Shown here piece by piece: positions 52,087 through 59,631 of a stretch of 64,000 nucleotides of DNA. The notes under the pieces were generated by a model. That model was not told where the DNA came from. It saw nothing but the letters and a program-made list of their open reading frames with translations, and ran no database searches. Source of the stretch: Micromonospora sp. CCTCC AA 2012012 (GTDB lineage Bacteria > Actinomycetota > Actinomycetes > Mycobacteriales > Micromonosporaceae); contig NZ_CP159342.1 of NCBI RefSeq assembly GCF_040499845.1, positions 3,286,001 to 3,350,000 on the forward strand. The letters run 5' to 3'. Position 1 is the first letter of the stretch, and each line of letters starts with the position of its first letter. Both the position numbers and the translations under genes were made by a program.

Positions 52087-52460
52087 CAGCGCCCGTCCGA
52101 GGAGTCGGTGACGTCCCTGGGGTGCCGCGCCCCGGGCCGGCCGGGGAAGATCCGGCGCAGGGTCATCAGCAGCTTGATGTCGCCCTGCACCGTCACGTCG
52201 TTGCGCAGCAGCGCCGTACCGATGTGGCTCTCCCCGGCGGCGAGCCGGTCGAAGACCTCCCGGTCGGCGCGGACCACCAGGTCGGCGTGCTCGGCGGAGC
52301 GGCTCACCTCGACGTGCTGCCGGTCGAGGGTGAGATACCAGTGCTCGGTCCGGCCGTCCTCGCTGATGTCCAACCGCAGCGTGCCCGAGGTGGTCTCCGG
52401 CAGGTCCGGGTGCCGACCGGCCACCGACCGCTCCAGGTAGCGTCCCGCTGACGTGACCAT
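52086..52460 (-). CDS. SCP2-sterol-transfer-domain protein
   Basis: A 124-residue protein with a single SCP2-like fold: GTLRLDISEDGRTEHWYLTLD, VSRSAEHADLVVRADREVFDRLAAGE, and the closing VTVQGDIKLLMTLRRIFPGR. Members bind hydrophobic ligands; ligand unknown. It is directly upstream of, and coupled to, the debranching-enzyme gene (stop and start share a base), and GAGGTGGG precedes the ATG. I chose ATG 52460; a GTG 22 codons earlier extends into low-complexity sequence. Confidence 0.8.
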   Translation of the reverse strand: MVTSAGRYLERSVAGRHPDLPETTSGTLRLDISEDGRTEHWYLTLDRQHVEVSRSAEHADLVVRADREVFDRLAAGESHIGTALLRNDVTVQGDIKLLMTLRRIFPGRPGARHPRDVTDSSDGR

Positions 52461-52552
52461 CCCACCTCGTCCCCCCACGCGTGGCTGCCGCCCGGTCCGG
52501 GTTCCCGCAAAAGGGGTGATCACCACTCACCCGATCCGGGTGAGCGGCACGG

Positions 52553-53395
52553 TCAGGGGTTGCAGCGGGGGCACTCGGCCGGGTCGGCGGTGTCGGCCGG
52601 GGCCGCGGTGACGCGGTGGTCGCAGAGCGGGCAGCCGTGGATCAGCTCGCCGACCCGTTCGGTGGCCGTGCCGCAGGCCCGGCAGGGCAGGCCCGGGCGG
52701 GTGCCGACCACACCCCAGCCGGGGCCGGCGCAGGCCGGGCAGCGGGTGGCCAGCCGCCGGGCCAGCCGCCGACCGGCCTCAGCGATCACCCGCATCCGGC
52801 GCGGGTTGTGGTGGGCGCGCAGGTCGGCGGCGACCCGGGCGCGGCCGTCACGGCTCGCCGCCGCCGCGTCGGTCACCGCCGCGAGCAGCGCCGGCAGCCG
52901 GACGATCCCCTTCACCATCGGGTACGTCCCGTCCGGCGGCACCGCCGGCAGCACGGTGAGCGCGTGCCCGGGCAGCCCGACCCGCCGGGCGAAGGCGAGC
53001 AGTCCGGCCCGGTCGTCGCCGTCGGTGAACAGTTCGGCGTGGTTGGTGTCGGTGCTGGCCGCCCGCTCGACCAGGACCAGCCCGATCCGGTCGTCGACCA
53101 GGGCGACGTGTTCGACGTCGAGGGGGCACCACGGGGCGGCCGGGTGCGGGCCGAAGCTGCCCTCGCTGGCCACCCCGACGGGGCAGCCGGCGGCGGCGGC
53201 GCCGAGCCGGGCCTTGGTGACCACGAGCCGGTCGGCGGGCGCGGTCCGGGGCACCTCGCCGGTGAAGGTGCCGAGCGCGTCGGTGTCGACGTCGGGCACC
53301 CGCAGCCGTAGCCCGACCGCACGGCGCAGCGGGGCGGCGAGGGCGGCCCGCTTGCCGTGCCGGGTGGCGAGCGCCCCGACCACGTTCCGGTACAC
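52553..53395 (-). CDS. DUF6671-family protein with zinc-ribbon cysteines
   Basis: A 280-residue protein. It begins YRNVVGALATRHGKRAALAAPLRRAVGL and has the family-typical DVDTDALGTFTGEVPR, VASEGSFGPHPAAPW, ERAASTDTNHAELF and a C-terminal cysteine-rich region with four CxxC-type pairs (RCPACAG, PCRACG, GCPLCDH, ECPRCN), probably two zinc ribbons. DUF6671 has no assigned function. The GTG lies six bases after a TACAAT box, so it is likely leaderless; this agrees with the lack of a ribosome binding site. It is divergent from the GH88/105-like gene across 59 bp, so their promoters overlap. Confidence 0.85.
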   Translation of the reverse strand: MYRNVVGALATRHGKRAALAAPLRRAVGLRLRVPDVDTDALGTFTGEVPRTAPADRLVVTKARLGAAAAGCPVGVASEGSFGPHPAAPWCPLDVEHVALVDDRIGLVLVERAASTDTNHAELFTDGDDRAGLLAFARRVGLPGHALTVLPAVPPDGTYPMVKGIVRLPALLAAVTDAAAASRDGRARVAADLRAHHNPRRMRVIAEAGRRLARRLATRCPACAGPGWGVVGTRPGLPCRACGTATERVGELIHGCPLCDHRVTAAPADTADPAECPRCNP

Positions 53396-53401
53396 GTACG
53401 A

Positions 53402-53407
53402 ATTGTA
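53402..53407 (-). promoter_or_regulatory. -10 box (TACAAT) of a leaderless transcript
   Basis: TACAAT on the minus strand lies six bases before the GTG at 53395. Confidence 0.65.
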
Positions 53408-53454
53408 GTTCGTGTGTCTGGGTGAAGCCGGCCGGAACAGGGTAGAGCGAGGAG

Positions 53455-54444
53455 ATGATCGGCGGAGCTGACGACACCACCGGGCGGGTGCTGCGCGCGC
53501 TGCTGGCGATGCAGCGGCAGTCCTGGGAGCAGGGGGTGACCGCGCACGCGCTGCTCGACCTGGGCCAGCACGAGCTGGTCGTGCTGCTGGCCGACGCGGC
53601 GGTCACCCGCCAGCACCCGGACGGCCGGCTCGGTGACGTCTCCGGGGAGGTGGGGGCGGTCAACGGCGCGGCCTGCGGCGAGGCGGTCCGGTACGCCGCC
53701 CGCCACGACCCCGACCCGCGCTGGACCGCCGCGCTGGACGCCCAGCTCGACTGGCTCGTCTCCCGGGCCGCCCGGGCCGCCGACGGCACCCTGTTCCACC
53801 TGCTCGACAACCGGCAGGTCTGGGCCGACACGGTCTATCTGGTGGTGCCGCTGCTGGCCCTGACCGGCCGCACCGACCTGGCCGTCGCGCAGCTCGCCGG
53901 CCACCGCCGTCGGTTGCACGACCCGCACACCGGCCTCTACGCCGCCCGTTGGGACGAGGACCGCCGGGAACTCGACCGGCCCGAGCACTGGGGCACCGGC
54001 AACGGCTGGGTGGTGGCCGGCATCGCCCGGGCACTGCGGCACGCGCCGTCCTGGCCGGCCGGGGCGCGCGAGGAGTGGGCCGGGCACGCCCGCGCGGTGC
54101 TCGACGCCTGCCTGGCGCACCGCCGCGAGGACGGGCTCTTCTCCGACGTGCTCGACGACCCGGGCACCTTCCGGGAGGCGAACACCGCGCAGATGCTGGC
54201 GTACGCGGCCCTGACCGGGGTGGCCGACGGGTGGCTGCCCGGGTCGTACGCCGGGACCGGCGCGCAGCTGCTGGCCGCCGCCAGCCGGCGGGTCGACCGG
54301 TACGGCCGGGTGACCGGGGTGAGCGGCGCGCCGGACTTCGCCCGCCCGGGCACCTCGCCGGAGGCGCAGGCGTTCCACCTGCTCGCCCACGCCGCCCTGA
54401 CCCGGGCGACGGGTCAGTCCCGCACGACGAGCCCGCGCACGTAG
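53455..54444 (+). CDS. GH88/GH105-like unsaturated-glycoside hydrolase
   Basis: A 329-residue (alpha/alpha)6-barrel protein. It has LLAMQRQSWEQGVTAHALLDLG, DGTLFHLLDNRQVWADTVYLVVPLL and RPEHWGTGNGWVVAGIARAL, the WADT and WGxGNGW motifs typical of unsaturated rhamnogalacturonyl/glucuronyl hydrolases. No signal peptide, so it would act on imported disaccharides. No polysaccharide lyase or sugar importer is nearby, so the substrate is open. The ATG follows GAGCGAGGAG. Its 3' end overlaps the convergent DinB gene by 31 bp. Confidence 0.82.
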   Translation: MIGGADDTTGRVLRALLAMQRQSWEQGVTAHALLDLGQHELVVLLADAAVTRQHPDGRLGDVSGEVGAVNGAACGEAVRYAARHDPDPRWTAALDAQLDWLVSRAARAADGTLFHLLDNRQVWADTVYLVVPLLALTGRTDLAVAQLAGHRRRLHDPHTGLYAARWDEDRRELDRPEHWGTGNGWVVAGIARALRHAPSWPAGAREEWAGHARAVLDACLAHRREDGLFSDVLDDPGTFREANTAQMLAYAALTGVADGWLPGSYAGTGAQLLAAASRRVDRYGRVTGVSGAPDFARPGTSPEAQAFHLLAHAALTRATGQSRTTSPRT

Positions 54445-54923
54445 GCGGCCTGCCCGGCGTGCTGGAGGTCGTCCTCCAGCACGCTGACCAGCCGGACGCC
54501 GAGGGTCACCGGCGGGTCCCAGTTCTCGTCCACCACCCGGTCCAGGTCGGCCGGGCCCAGCCCGCGCAGGTACGCCCCGGTCCGCTCGGCCACCGCCCGG
54601 TGGTAGTCGACCAGCACCTGCGCGTTCCGTGGCCGGACGGCGGCGATCTGCTCCGGGGTGTGTCCGAACCCGGTGTCGTCCGGGTCGGGGGCCAGCCCGA
54701 ACCGCCCCGCCCAGTCCCCGGAGATCCAGACCTGTTCCTCGCCGAGCAGGTCGGCGACGTGGTGGTCCTGGATCCGGGTCAGGTGCCAGACCAGCCAGCC
54801 CACCGGGTTCGCCCCCGGTCCCGGGGCCTGCCGCAGCTGCTCCGGGTCCAGCCCGTCCACCGCCGCCGCCACCAGCCCGGGCACCCGGTCGTACGCCTCG
54901 GTCAACAGCTCCTTCGCGTCCAT
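54414..54923 (-). CDS. DinB-superfamily protein
   Basis: A 169-residue four-helix-bundle protein. It has KELLTEAYDRVPGLVAAAVDGLDPEQL, PVGWLVWHLTRIQDHHVADLL with metal-type His residues, and a C-terminal SVLEDDLQHAGQAAYVRGL with the His expected of the family. Second DinB-type gene in the window, after the one at 42.0 kb, but from a different subgroup. A GTG three codons upstream (54932) has GGAGG close to it, so the true start is uncertain. No product assigned beyond the family. Confidence 0.85.
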   Translation of the reverse strand: MDAKELLTEAYDRVPGLVAAAVDGLDPEQLRQAPGPGANPVGWLVWHLTRIQDHHVADLLGEEQVWISGDWAGRFGLAPDPDDTGFGHTPEQIAAVRPRNAQVLVDYHRAVAERTGAYLRGLGPADLDRVVDENWDPPVTLGVRLVSVLEDDLQHAGQAAYVRGLVVRD

Positions 54924-54996
54924 CCGGACCACACCCCTCCACCGTCGCCGCCGGGGTTGGCTGTACCGCGTAGGCCGCCCGGCAAACCTGGACCGC

Positions 54997-55002
54997 TACG
55001 GT
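54997..55002 (+). promoter_or_regulatory. -10 box (TACGGT) of a leaderless transcript
   Basis: TACGGT lies six bases before the GTG at 55009. Confidence 0.55.
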
Positions 55003-55008
55003 GATCAT

Positions 55009-55524
55009 GTGGTGGCGGCGCTGGAGCTGTATCTCGACACCCGGGCCACCCGGCGGATCCGGGTGCTCTGGGACGCGCTGGAGTCCGAGGGCGTGCAGAG
55101 CATGCGCTCACTGCTGGAACAGCGGCACCGGCCGCACGTCTCGCTCGCCGTCGCCGACCGCTTCGACCCGGACCGGGTCGCCGAGGCGCTCAGCGGCCTG
55201 GTGGTGGCCGCCCCGCTGCGGCTGGAGTTCCAGCACGCCGGGCAGTTCGTCGGCCGGGTGCTCTGGCTCGGCCCCACGCCGAGCGCCGAGCTGCTGGCCC
55301 ACCACGCCCAGGTGCACCAGCGGCTGGCCCGGGCCGGCATCACGCTGGTCGAGCACTACCAGCCGGGCCGCTGGGTGCCGCACTGCACGCTCTCCATGCG
55401 GGTGCCGAACGCGCTCATGGCAGCGGCGGTACGCCGGTGCCTGGAGGTGCTGCCGCTGACCGCGACGGTGGTCGGCGCGGCCATCACCGACCACGCCCGG
55501 GGCATCTCCCACCCGCTGCCCTGA
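55009..55524 (+). CDS. 2H phosphoesterase (2'-5' RNA ligase family)
   Basis: A 171-residue protein with the two HxS/T motifs of the 2H superfamily: His43-Ser45 in RPHVSLAV and His125-Thr127 in WVPHCTLSM. Such enzymes hydrolyse cyclic phosphates or join RNA ends; the bacterial physiological substrate is often unknown. Two GTG codons in a row start the frame; I chose the first, which has a -10 box six bases upstream. Divergent from the DinB gene across 85 bp and convergent with the PP2C gene, 19 bp away. Confidence 0.85.
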   Translation: MVAALELYLDTRATRRIRVLWDALESEGVQSMRSLLEQRHRPHVSLAVADRFDPDRVAEALSGLVVAAPLRLEFQHAGQFVGRVLWLGPTPSAELLAHHAQVHQRLARAGITLVEHYQPGRWVPHCTLSMRVPNALMAAAVRRCLEVLPLTATVVGAAITDHARGISHPLP

Positions 55525-55543
55525 CCCACCCGTGGGCCCGCGC

Positions 55544-57340
55544 TCAGCGGCCGTCCGGCGGGCCGCAGCAGCGCATCACCAGCAGGGCGATGTCGTCCTC
55601 GTGGCCGGTCGGCGCCACCTCCAGCAGCAGGTCGCAGACCCGCTCGGGATCCAGGTCGCCGACCTGCTCCAACCGCAGGGTGAGCTCGGCGATGCCCTGG
55701 TCGAGCACGTCGTCCCGGCGCTCCACCAGGCCGTCGGTGTAGAGGACCAGGGTGCTGCCGGGAAGCAGCTCCAGACCCTGCTCGCGCCGCGGGCCGCCCG
55801 GGTGCACCCCGAGCATCAGGCCGTGCTCGGCGAGCTGCCGCACCCCGCCCCACGGGCCGCGCAGCAGGGCCGGCGGATGCCCGGCGTTGGACCAGCGCAG
55901 CCACCAGCCCTGCGGGGTCGGCTCGATCCGGGCCAGCACCGCCGTGGCCAGGGCCCGGACCTGGAGTCCGCGCAGCGCGCGGTCGAGCCGGCCGAGCAGC
56001 GCCGCCGGCCCGTCGGCACTGTCGTACGCCAGTCCGCGCAGCACGTTGCGCAGCTGCCCCATCGCGGCCACCGCGTCCCGGTCGTGGCCGGTGACGTCGC
56101 CGACGACGAGCACGGTGCCCCCGTCGGCGGTGCCGAAGGCGTCGTACCAGTCACCGCCGACGTGCGCGCCGTCCGCCGCCGGCTGGTAGCGGACCGCGAT
56201 GTCGAGCGCGCCGGCGGTCGGCGGGGAGGTGAGCAGGCTGTGCTGCAACGCCTCGGAGAGGCGCTGGGCGGCGAGCGCGCTGGCCCGCTGGGCGGTGAGC
56301 TGCTGGATCCGGTCGAGCGCCTGCGCGCACTGCGCGGCGAACGCCTCCAGCATGGTGATCTCGTCGGGGCGGAACCGCCGCTCGTCGACCCAGGAGACGG
56401 CGAGCGAGCCGAGCAGCCGGGTGCCGACCCGCAGCGGCAGGAAGGCCCAGGCGGACCGGCCGGTGCTCTCGTACACCTCGATCATCTCGGCGGCGAACGC
56501 GACGCCGGCGGGGCGGCTCGGCAGCAGCACCAGCTCCCCGTGCCGGGCCACCCAGCAGCCGGGCAGCGGGCTGTCGAACGGCAGATCCCGGTAGGCGGCC
56601 TGCACCTCGGGGCCGAGTCGCTGCCCGACCACGACCCGCAGCCGGTCGCCGCCCTCCCGGACGACCACCGCGCCGCCGTCGGCGCCGAGCACCGGCACCG
56701 CCCGGTCCACCATGATGTCGACCAGGTCCTCCACGGTCTCGGCGCTGAGCAGGTCCAACGCCACCAGCACCATCCGGTGCAGCCGCTCGTCGGCGCGCTG
56801 CACGGCGCCCGCCTCCCGCTGGTGGGCCGCGGCGACCTGGCGCAGCGCGTCGGCCTCGACCTCGGCCTGATCGGCCCGCGCCCGCTGGGCCGCCATCGCG
56901 TCGGTCACGTCCAGCCCGGTCGCCACCAGGTACGGCTGGTCGCCGTCCCGGACCGGCGTGAGCACCAGGTCGACCATCCGCCGGCTGCCGTCGCCGAGGA
57001 AGAAGTGGCTCACGGTGCGGAACGGCTCGCCGGTGCGCACCGCCTCCTCGCACCAGTCCCGCAGCCGGGAGCTGAGCTGCGGATCGGGAGCCCACCAGCC
57101 GCCCTCCCAGTACGGCCGGCCGAGGGTGCCGGCCCGGTCCAGACCGCACCCCTCGACCGAGGCGCGGTTGGCGTCGAGCAGCCGGCCCCGCCCGTCGAGG
57201 ATCCCGGAGAAGATCAGCGGCGTCTCATAGAGGGCCGTGAACCAGTGGTCGGTCAGCGAACCGGTCAGCCGGGGGGTGAGCTGCCGGGTCCAGTCCGGTA
57301 CGCGCGGCGCCGACGACCGCTCCGCGTGACCTCCGCGCAC
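55544..57340 (-). CDS. PAS-GAF-PP2C (SpoIIE/RsbU-type) serine/threonine phosphatase
   Basis: A 598-residue protein with the same order of domains as the phosphatase at 31.6 kb. A PAS domain lies at about residues 30-150 (TPLIFSGILDGRGRLLDANRASVEG), then a coiled coil, then a GAF domain at about 195-355. A PP2C domain follows with VGGDWYDAFGTADGG, VVGDVTGHDRDA, WSNAGHPPALL, VLYTDGLVERRDD and HEDDIALLVMRC, holding the metal-binding aspartates. It would dephosphorylate STAS proteins. A MEDS-STAS protein is encoded 1.5 kb away. The GTG start follows GGAGGGACCGG. A convergent 2H phosphoesterase gene precedes it with no clear terminator. Confidence 0.92.
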   Translation of the reverse strand: MRGGHAERSSAPRVPDWTRQLTPRLTGSLTDHWFTALYETPLIFSGILDGRGRLLDANRASVEGCGLDRAGTLGRPYWEGGWWAPDPQLSSRLRDWCEEAVRTGEPFRTVSHFFLGDGSRRMVDLVLTPVRDGDQPYLVATGLDVTDAMAAQRARADQAEVEADALRQVAAAHQREAGAVQRADERLHRMVLVALDLLSAETVEDLVDIMVDRAVPVLGADGGAVVVREGGDRLRVVVGQRLGPEVQAAYRDLPFDSPLPGCWVARHGELVLLPSRPAGVAFAAEMIEVYESTGRSAWAFLPLRVGTRLLGSLAVSWVDERRFRPDEITMLEAFAAQCAQALDRIQQLTAQRASALAAQRLSEALQHSLLTSPPTAGALDIAVRYQPAADGAHVGGDWYDAFGTADGGTVLVVGDVTGHDRDAVAAMGQLRNVLRGLAYDSADGPAALLGRLDRALRGLQVRALATAVLARIEPTPQGWWLRWSNAGHPPALLRGPWGGVRQLAEHGLMLGVHPGGPRREQGLELLPGSTLVLYTDGLVERRDDVLDQGIAELTLRLEQVGDLDPERVCDLLLEVAPTGHEDDIALLVMRCCGPPDGR

Positions 57341-57564
57341 CCGGTCCCTCCCTCCGCCGCCATCCGTCCATGGTCACGGACAGCACAGCACACGGGCCCC
57401 CGGTGACCGCCACCACGTCCGGTCGCGGCCCGGTTTTGCGCCATCTGGTCAGGTGATGGCCCCGTGACGGTACGCGAGAAGGCTGACGGACAAGCAGGTC
57501 AGGGCGTTCCACGCCACCCAGGAGGGGCGGCTGGCGACCCTGGATCACCTATCGGAGGCACGCC

Positions 57565-58668
57565 ATGGCCGCTCCCGTCATCCGTTCCGTCAGCGCGACA
57601 CCCTCGGTGCTGCTGCCCGGACAGTCCACCACCGTCGTCATCGACGCCTATCATCCCGACTCCCGCCTGCTCACCTTCCCGGGGCGGGTGAGCGACCCGA
57701 CCGGGGCCGCCTGGGACACCTCCGTCCGGGTGGATCTGGCGGTGCCGCTGACCTGGCAGCTCACCACCACCGCGACCGGGGTGACCATCACCCCGAGCGG
57801 CACCGACCCGACGCGCTTCACGGTCACCGTGCTCGCCGGCCGGGGCACGGTGCCGCTGACCGCCGTGGTCCGGGACGCGGCGGGTCACACCACCACCGCC
57901 ACCACCACCGTCACCGTGCCGCTGCTGGTGGGGATGAGCGCCGAGAAGGGCGCCCGGACCCAGCGGATCGTGGCCGAATACCCGGACATCCGGTACATGC
58001 GGGACTTCGGCACGGACGGTCCCGACGCGGACGTCCTGCCCGAGTTGCCGGCGCTGAACGCCGGGAAGTTCGTCGACGCGCCGTCGGCGGTGATGCACGT
58101 CTCCTGGAAGGACGACGTCGAGCAGCTCACCTCGTGGCTGGACGGGCTGAGCCGGCCGATCTACCTGACCTGGTACCACGAGCCGATGGGGGACGTCGCG
58201 CCGGCGACGTACCGGACCACGGCGACGCGGGTGTCGCAGATCGTGGCCGCGCACCCGAAGAAGCGCTGGGTCCTCGGGCACGGGCCGATCGTCACCCGGT
58301 ACTGGCTGGACGAGGGGGGCGGCAACCCCACCGACTGGGGCTACCCGGGGATGACCCACTACGGGATCGACTGCTACTCCCGGGACACCGCGACGTACTG
58401 GACGGCGTCGCGCATGTTCGGGGTGTCCTTCGGCAAGGTCCGGGCGGCGTACCCGGGGATCCGGCTGCTGGTCCCCGAGTACGGCCTGACCCGGACCACC
58501 GCCGACACCACCGGGGCGGGCCGGGCGCAGACGTTGAAGGACCACGTCACCTGGCTGCGTCAGCAGGCGGACGTGGACGCGGTCGCCTACTGGAACAACT
58601 GGGCGGAGTTCGAGCTGGGCGACCCGCCGCTGGAGTCGACCGCCTGGCGCAACCTGCAACTCGGCTGA
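57565..58668 (+). CDS. Putative glycoside hydrolase, TIM-barrel type, with N-terminal beta-domain
   Basis: A 367-residue protein. Residues 1-115 look like an Ig-like beta domain (SVSATPSVLLPGQSTTVVIDA, then Thr-rich strands). From about 120 a barrel starts with LVGMSAEKGARTQ. Candidate catalytic glutamates are in LTWYHEPMGDV (acid/base) and LLVPEYGLTRTT (nucleophile), as in clan-A endoglycanases such as GH26. There is no signal peptide, which is unusual for a polysaccharide hydrolase. The ATG follows GGAGGCACGCC. The 224-bp gap to the divergent PP2C gene holds the promoters. Family assignment is only by motif. Confidence 0.65.
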   Translation: MAAPVIRSVSATPSVLLPGQSTTVVIDAYHPDSRLLTFPGRVSDPTGAAWDTSVRVDLAVPLTWQLTTTATGVTITPSGTDPTRFTVTVLAGRGTVPLTAVVRDAAGHTTTATTTVTVPLLVGMSAEKGARTQRIVAEYPDIRYMRDFGTDGPDADVLPELPALNAGKFVDAPSAVMHVSWKDDVEQLTSWLDGLSRPIYLTWYHEPMGDVAPATYRTTATRVSQIVAAHPKKRWVLGHGPIVTRYWLDEGGGNPTDWGYPGMTHYGIDCYSRDTATYWTASRMFGVSFGKVRAAYPGIRLLVPEYGLTRTTADTTGAGRAQTLKDHVTWLRQQADVDAVAYWNNWAEFELGDPPLESTAWRNLQLG

Positions 58669-58672
58669 CCCC

Positions 58673-58700
58673 GGGCCGGACCACGACTCCGGTCCGGCCC
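58673..58700. terminator. Hairpin terminator after the glycosidase
   Basis: GGGCCGGACC (58673-58682) and GGTCCGGCCC (58691-58700) form a perfect 10-bp stem with an 8-nt loop. Confidence 0.75.
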
Positions 58701-58777
58701 CGCCGGGCCGGAGTCCCCCGACCGGCCCGGCGCGGCCCCGCCGCGAAGGGTGAACTGGTCGATTCCACGGATCGGCA

Positions 58778-58783
58778 TAGACT
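58778..58783 (+). promoter_or_regulatory. -10 box (TAGACT) preceding a leaderless leader peptide
   Basis: TAGACT lies six bases before the ATG at 58790, which opens a five-codon frame rather than the main gene. Confidence 0.55.
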
Positions 58784-58789
58784 GACGCC

Positions 58790-58807
58790 ATGAGGCATCC
58801 CGCGTGA
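58790..58807 (+). CDS. Five-residue leader peptide (MRHPA), putative
   Basis: ATG AGG CAT CCC GCG TGA: the stop overlaps the GTG start of the MEDS-STAS gene by four bases. A leaderless ribosome would translate it first and could reinitiate on the main gene, which itself lacks a ribosome binding site. Confidence 0.5.
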   Translation: MRHPA

Positions 58808-59631
58808 CCAGCGACGTCACGCCGTCAGGCGGGTCCGGGCACATCTGCTGGGCATACGACGACACGGCGGAACTCGACCGCCGCGCGGTGGCGTTTCTGG
58901 CCGCCGGGCTCGCCGCCGGTGAGCGCGTGTGGCTGATCGCGGACGGCACGCCGGAGGCGCTGACCCGCCGACTGGAGCCGCTGCCCGGCCTCCCCGACGC
59001 GCTGCGACACGGTGCCGTCAGCATCGTCCCGATCAGGGACGCCTACCGCGACGACCACGTGGTCGACCCCGAGTCCCAGGTCCGGGCGTACGCCGCGGCG
59101 ACGGATGCGGCGCTGGCCGCCGGCCACACCGGGCTGCGGGTGGTCGCCGAGGCCACCTCGCTGGTCCGGACGCCCCCGCAGCGCCAGGCGTTCCTCCGTT
59201 ACGAGCACCTGATCGACCGCTACATGCAGCGTCGCCCGATGTCGGCGATCTGCGCCTACGACCGGCGTGAACTCAGCGAGCAGGCCGTCGCCGAACTGGC
59301 CTGCCTGCACGCCGAGGAGAACACCGACGGGCTGTTCCAACTGCACGCCGGTGGCCCGGACGACGGCGCCTTCGCCCTCGCCGGCGAGCTGGACCCGTCC
59401 AACCACACGCTCTTCGCCGAGGTGCTGGCGCAGACCCACCCCGAGCCGGTCGACGGCCGGCTGACGATCGACGCGCGGCACCTGCGCTACATCGACCACC
59501 GAAGCCTGCTCCACCTGCGCGACCACGCCCGCCGGCAGGGCGCCACCGCCGTCCTGCGCACGTCCCGGTCCACCGCCGCCCGCCTGGTCGAACTCCTCGA
59601 CCTCGCCGAGGTGCGGGTGGAGGCCGCGTGA
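58804..59631 (+). CDS. MEDS-domain / STAS-domain protein (putative anti-anti-sigma or signal relay)
   Basis: A 275-residue protein. Residues about 15-170 form a MEDS (methanogen/methylotroph DcmR sensory) domain, SGHICWAYDDTAELDRRAVA through ISAICAYDRRELSEQAVAEL-like sequence. Residues about 180-275 form a STAS domain (AFALAGELDPSNHTLFAEVL, LTIDARHLRYIDHRSLLHL). The usual phosphoacceptor motif D-S-S-G of STAS antagonists reads D-H-R-S, so canonical phosphorylation may be lost. The start GTG overlaps the MRHPA leader stop; the next gene starts within one base of this stop, so both form one operon. DcmR-like sensing of a small molecule is inferred from family. Confidence 0.82.
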   Translation: MTSDVTPSGGSGHICWAYDDTAELDRRAVAFLAAGLAAGERVWLIADGTPEALTRRLEPLPGLPDALRHGAVSIVPIRDAYRDDHVVDPESQVRAYAAATDAALAAGHTGLRVVAEATSLVRTPPQRQAFLRYEHLIDRYMQRRPMSAICAYDRRELSEQAVAELACLHAEENTDGLFQLHAGGPDDGAFALAGELDPSNHTLFAEVLAQTHPEPVDGRLTIDARHLRYIDHRSLLHLRDHARRQGATAVLRTSRSTAARLVELLDLAEVRVEAA

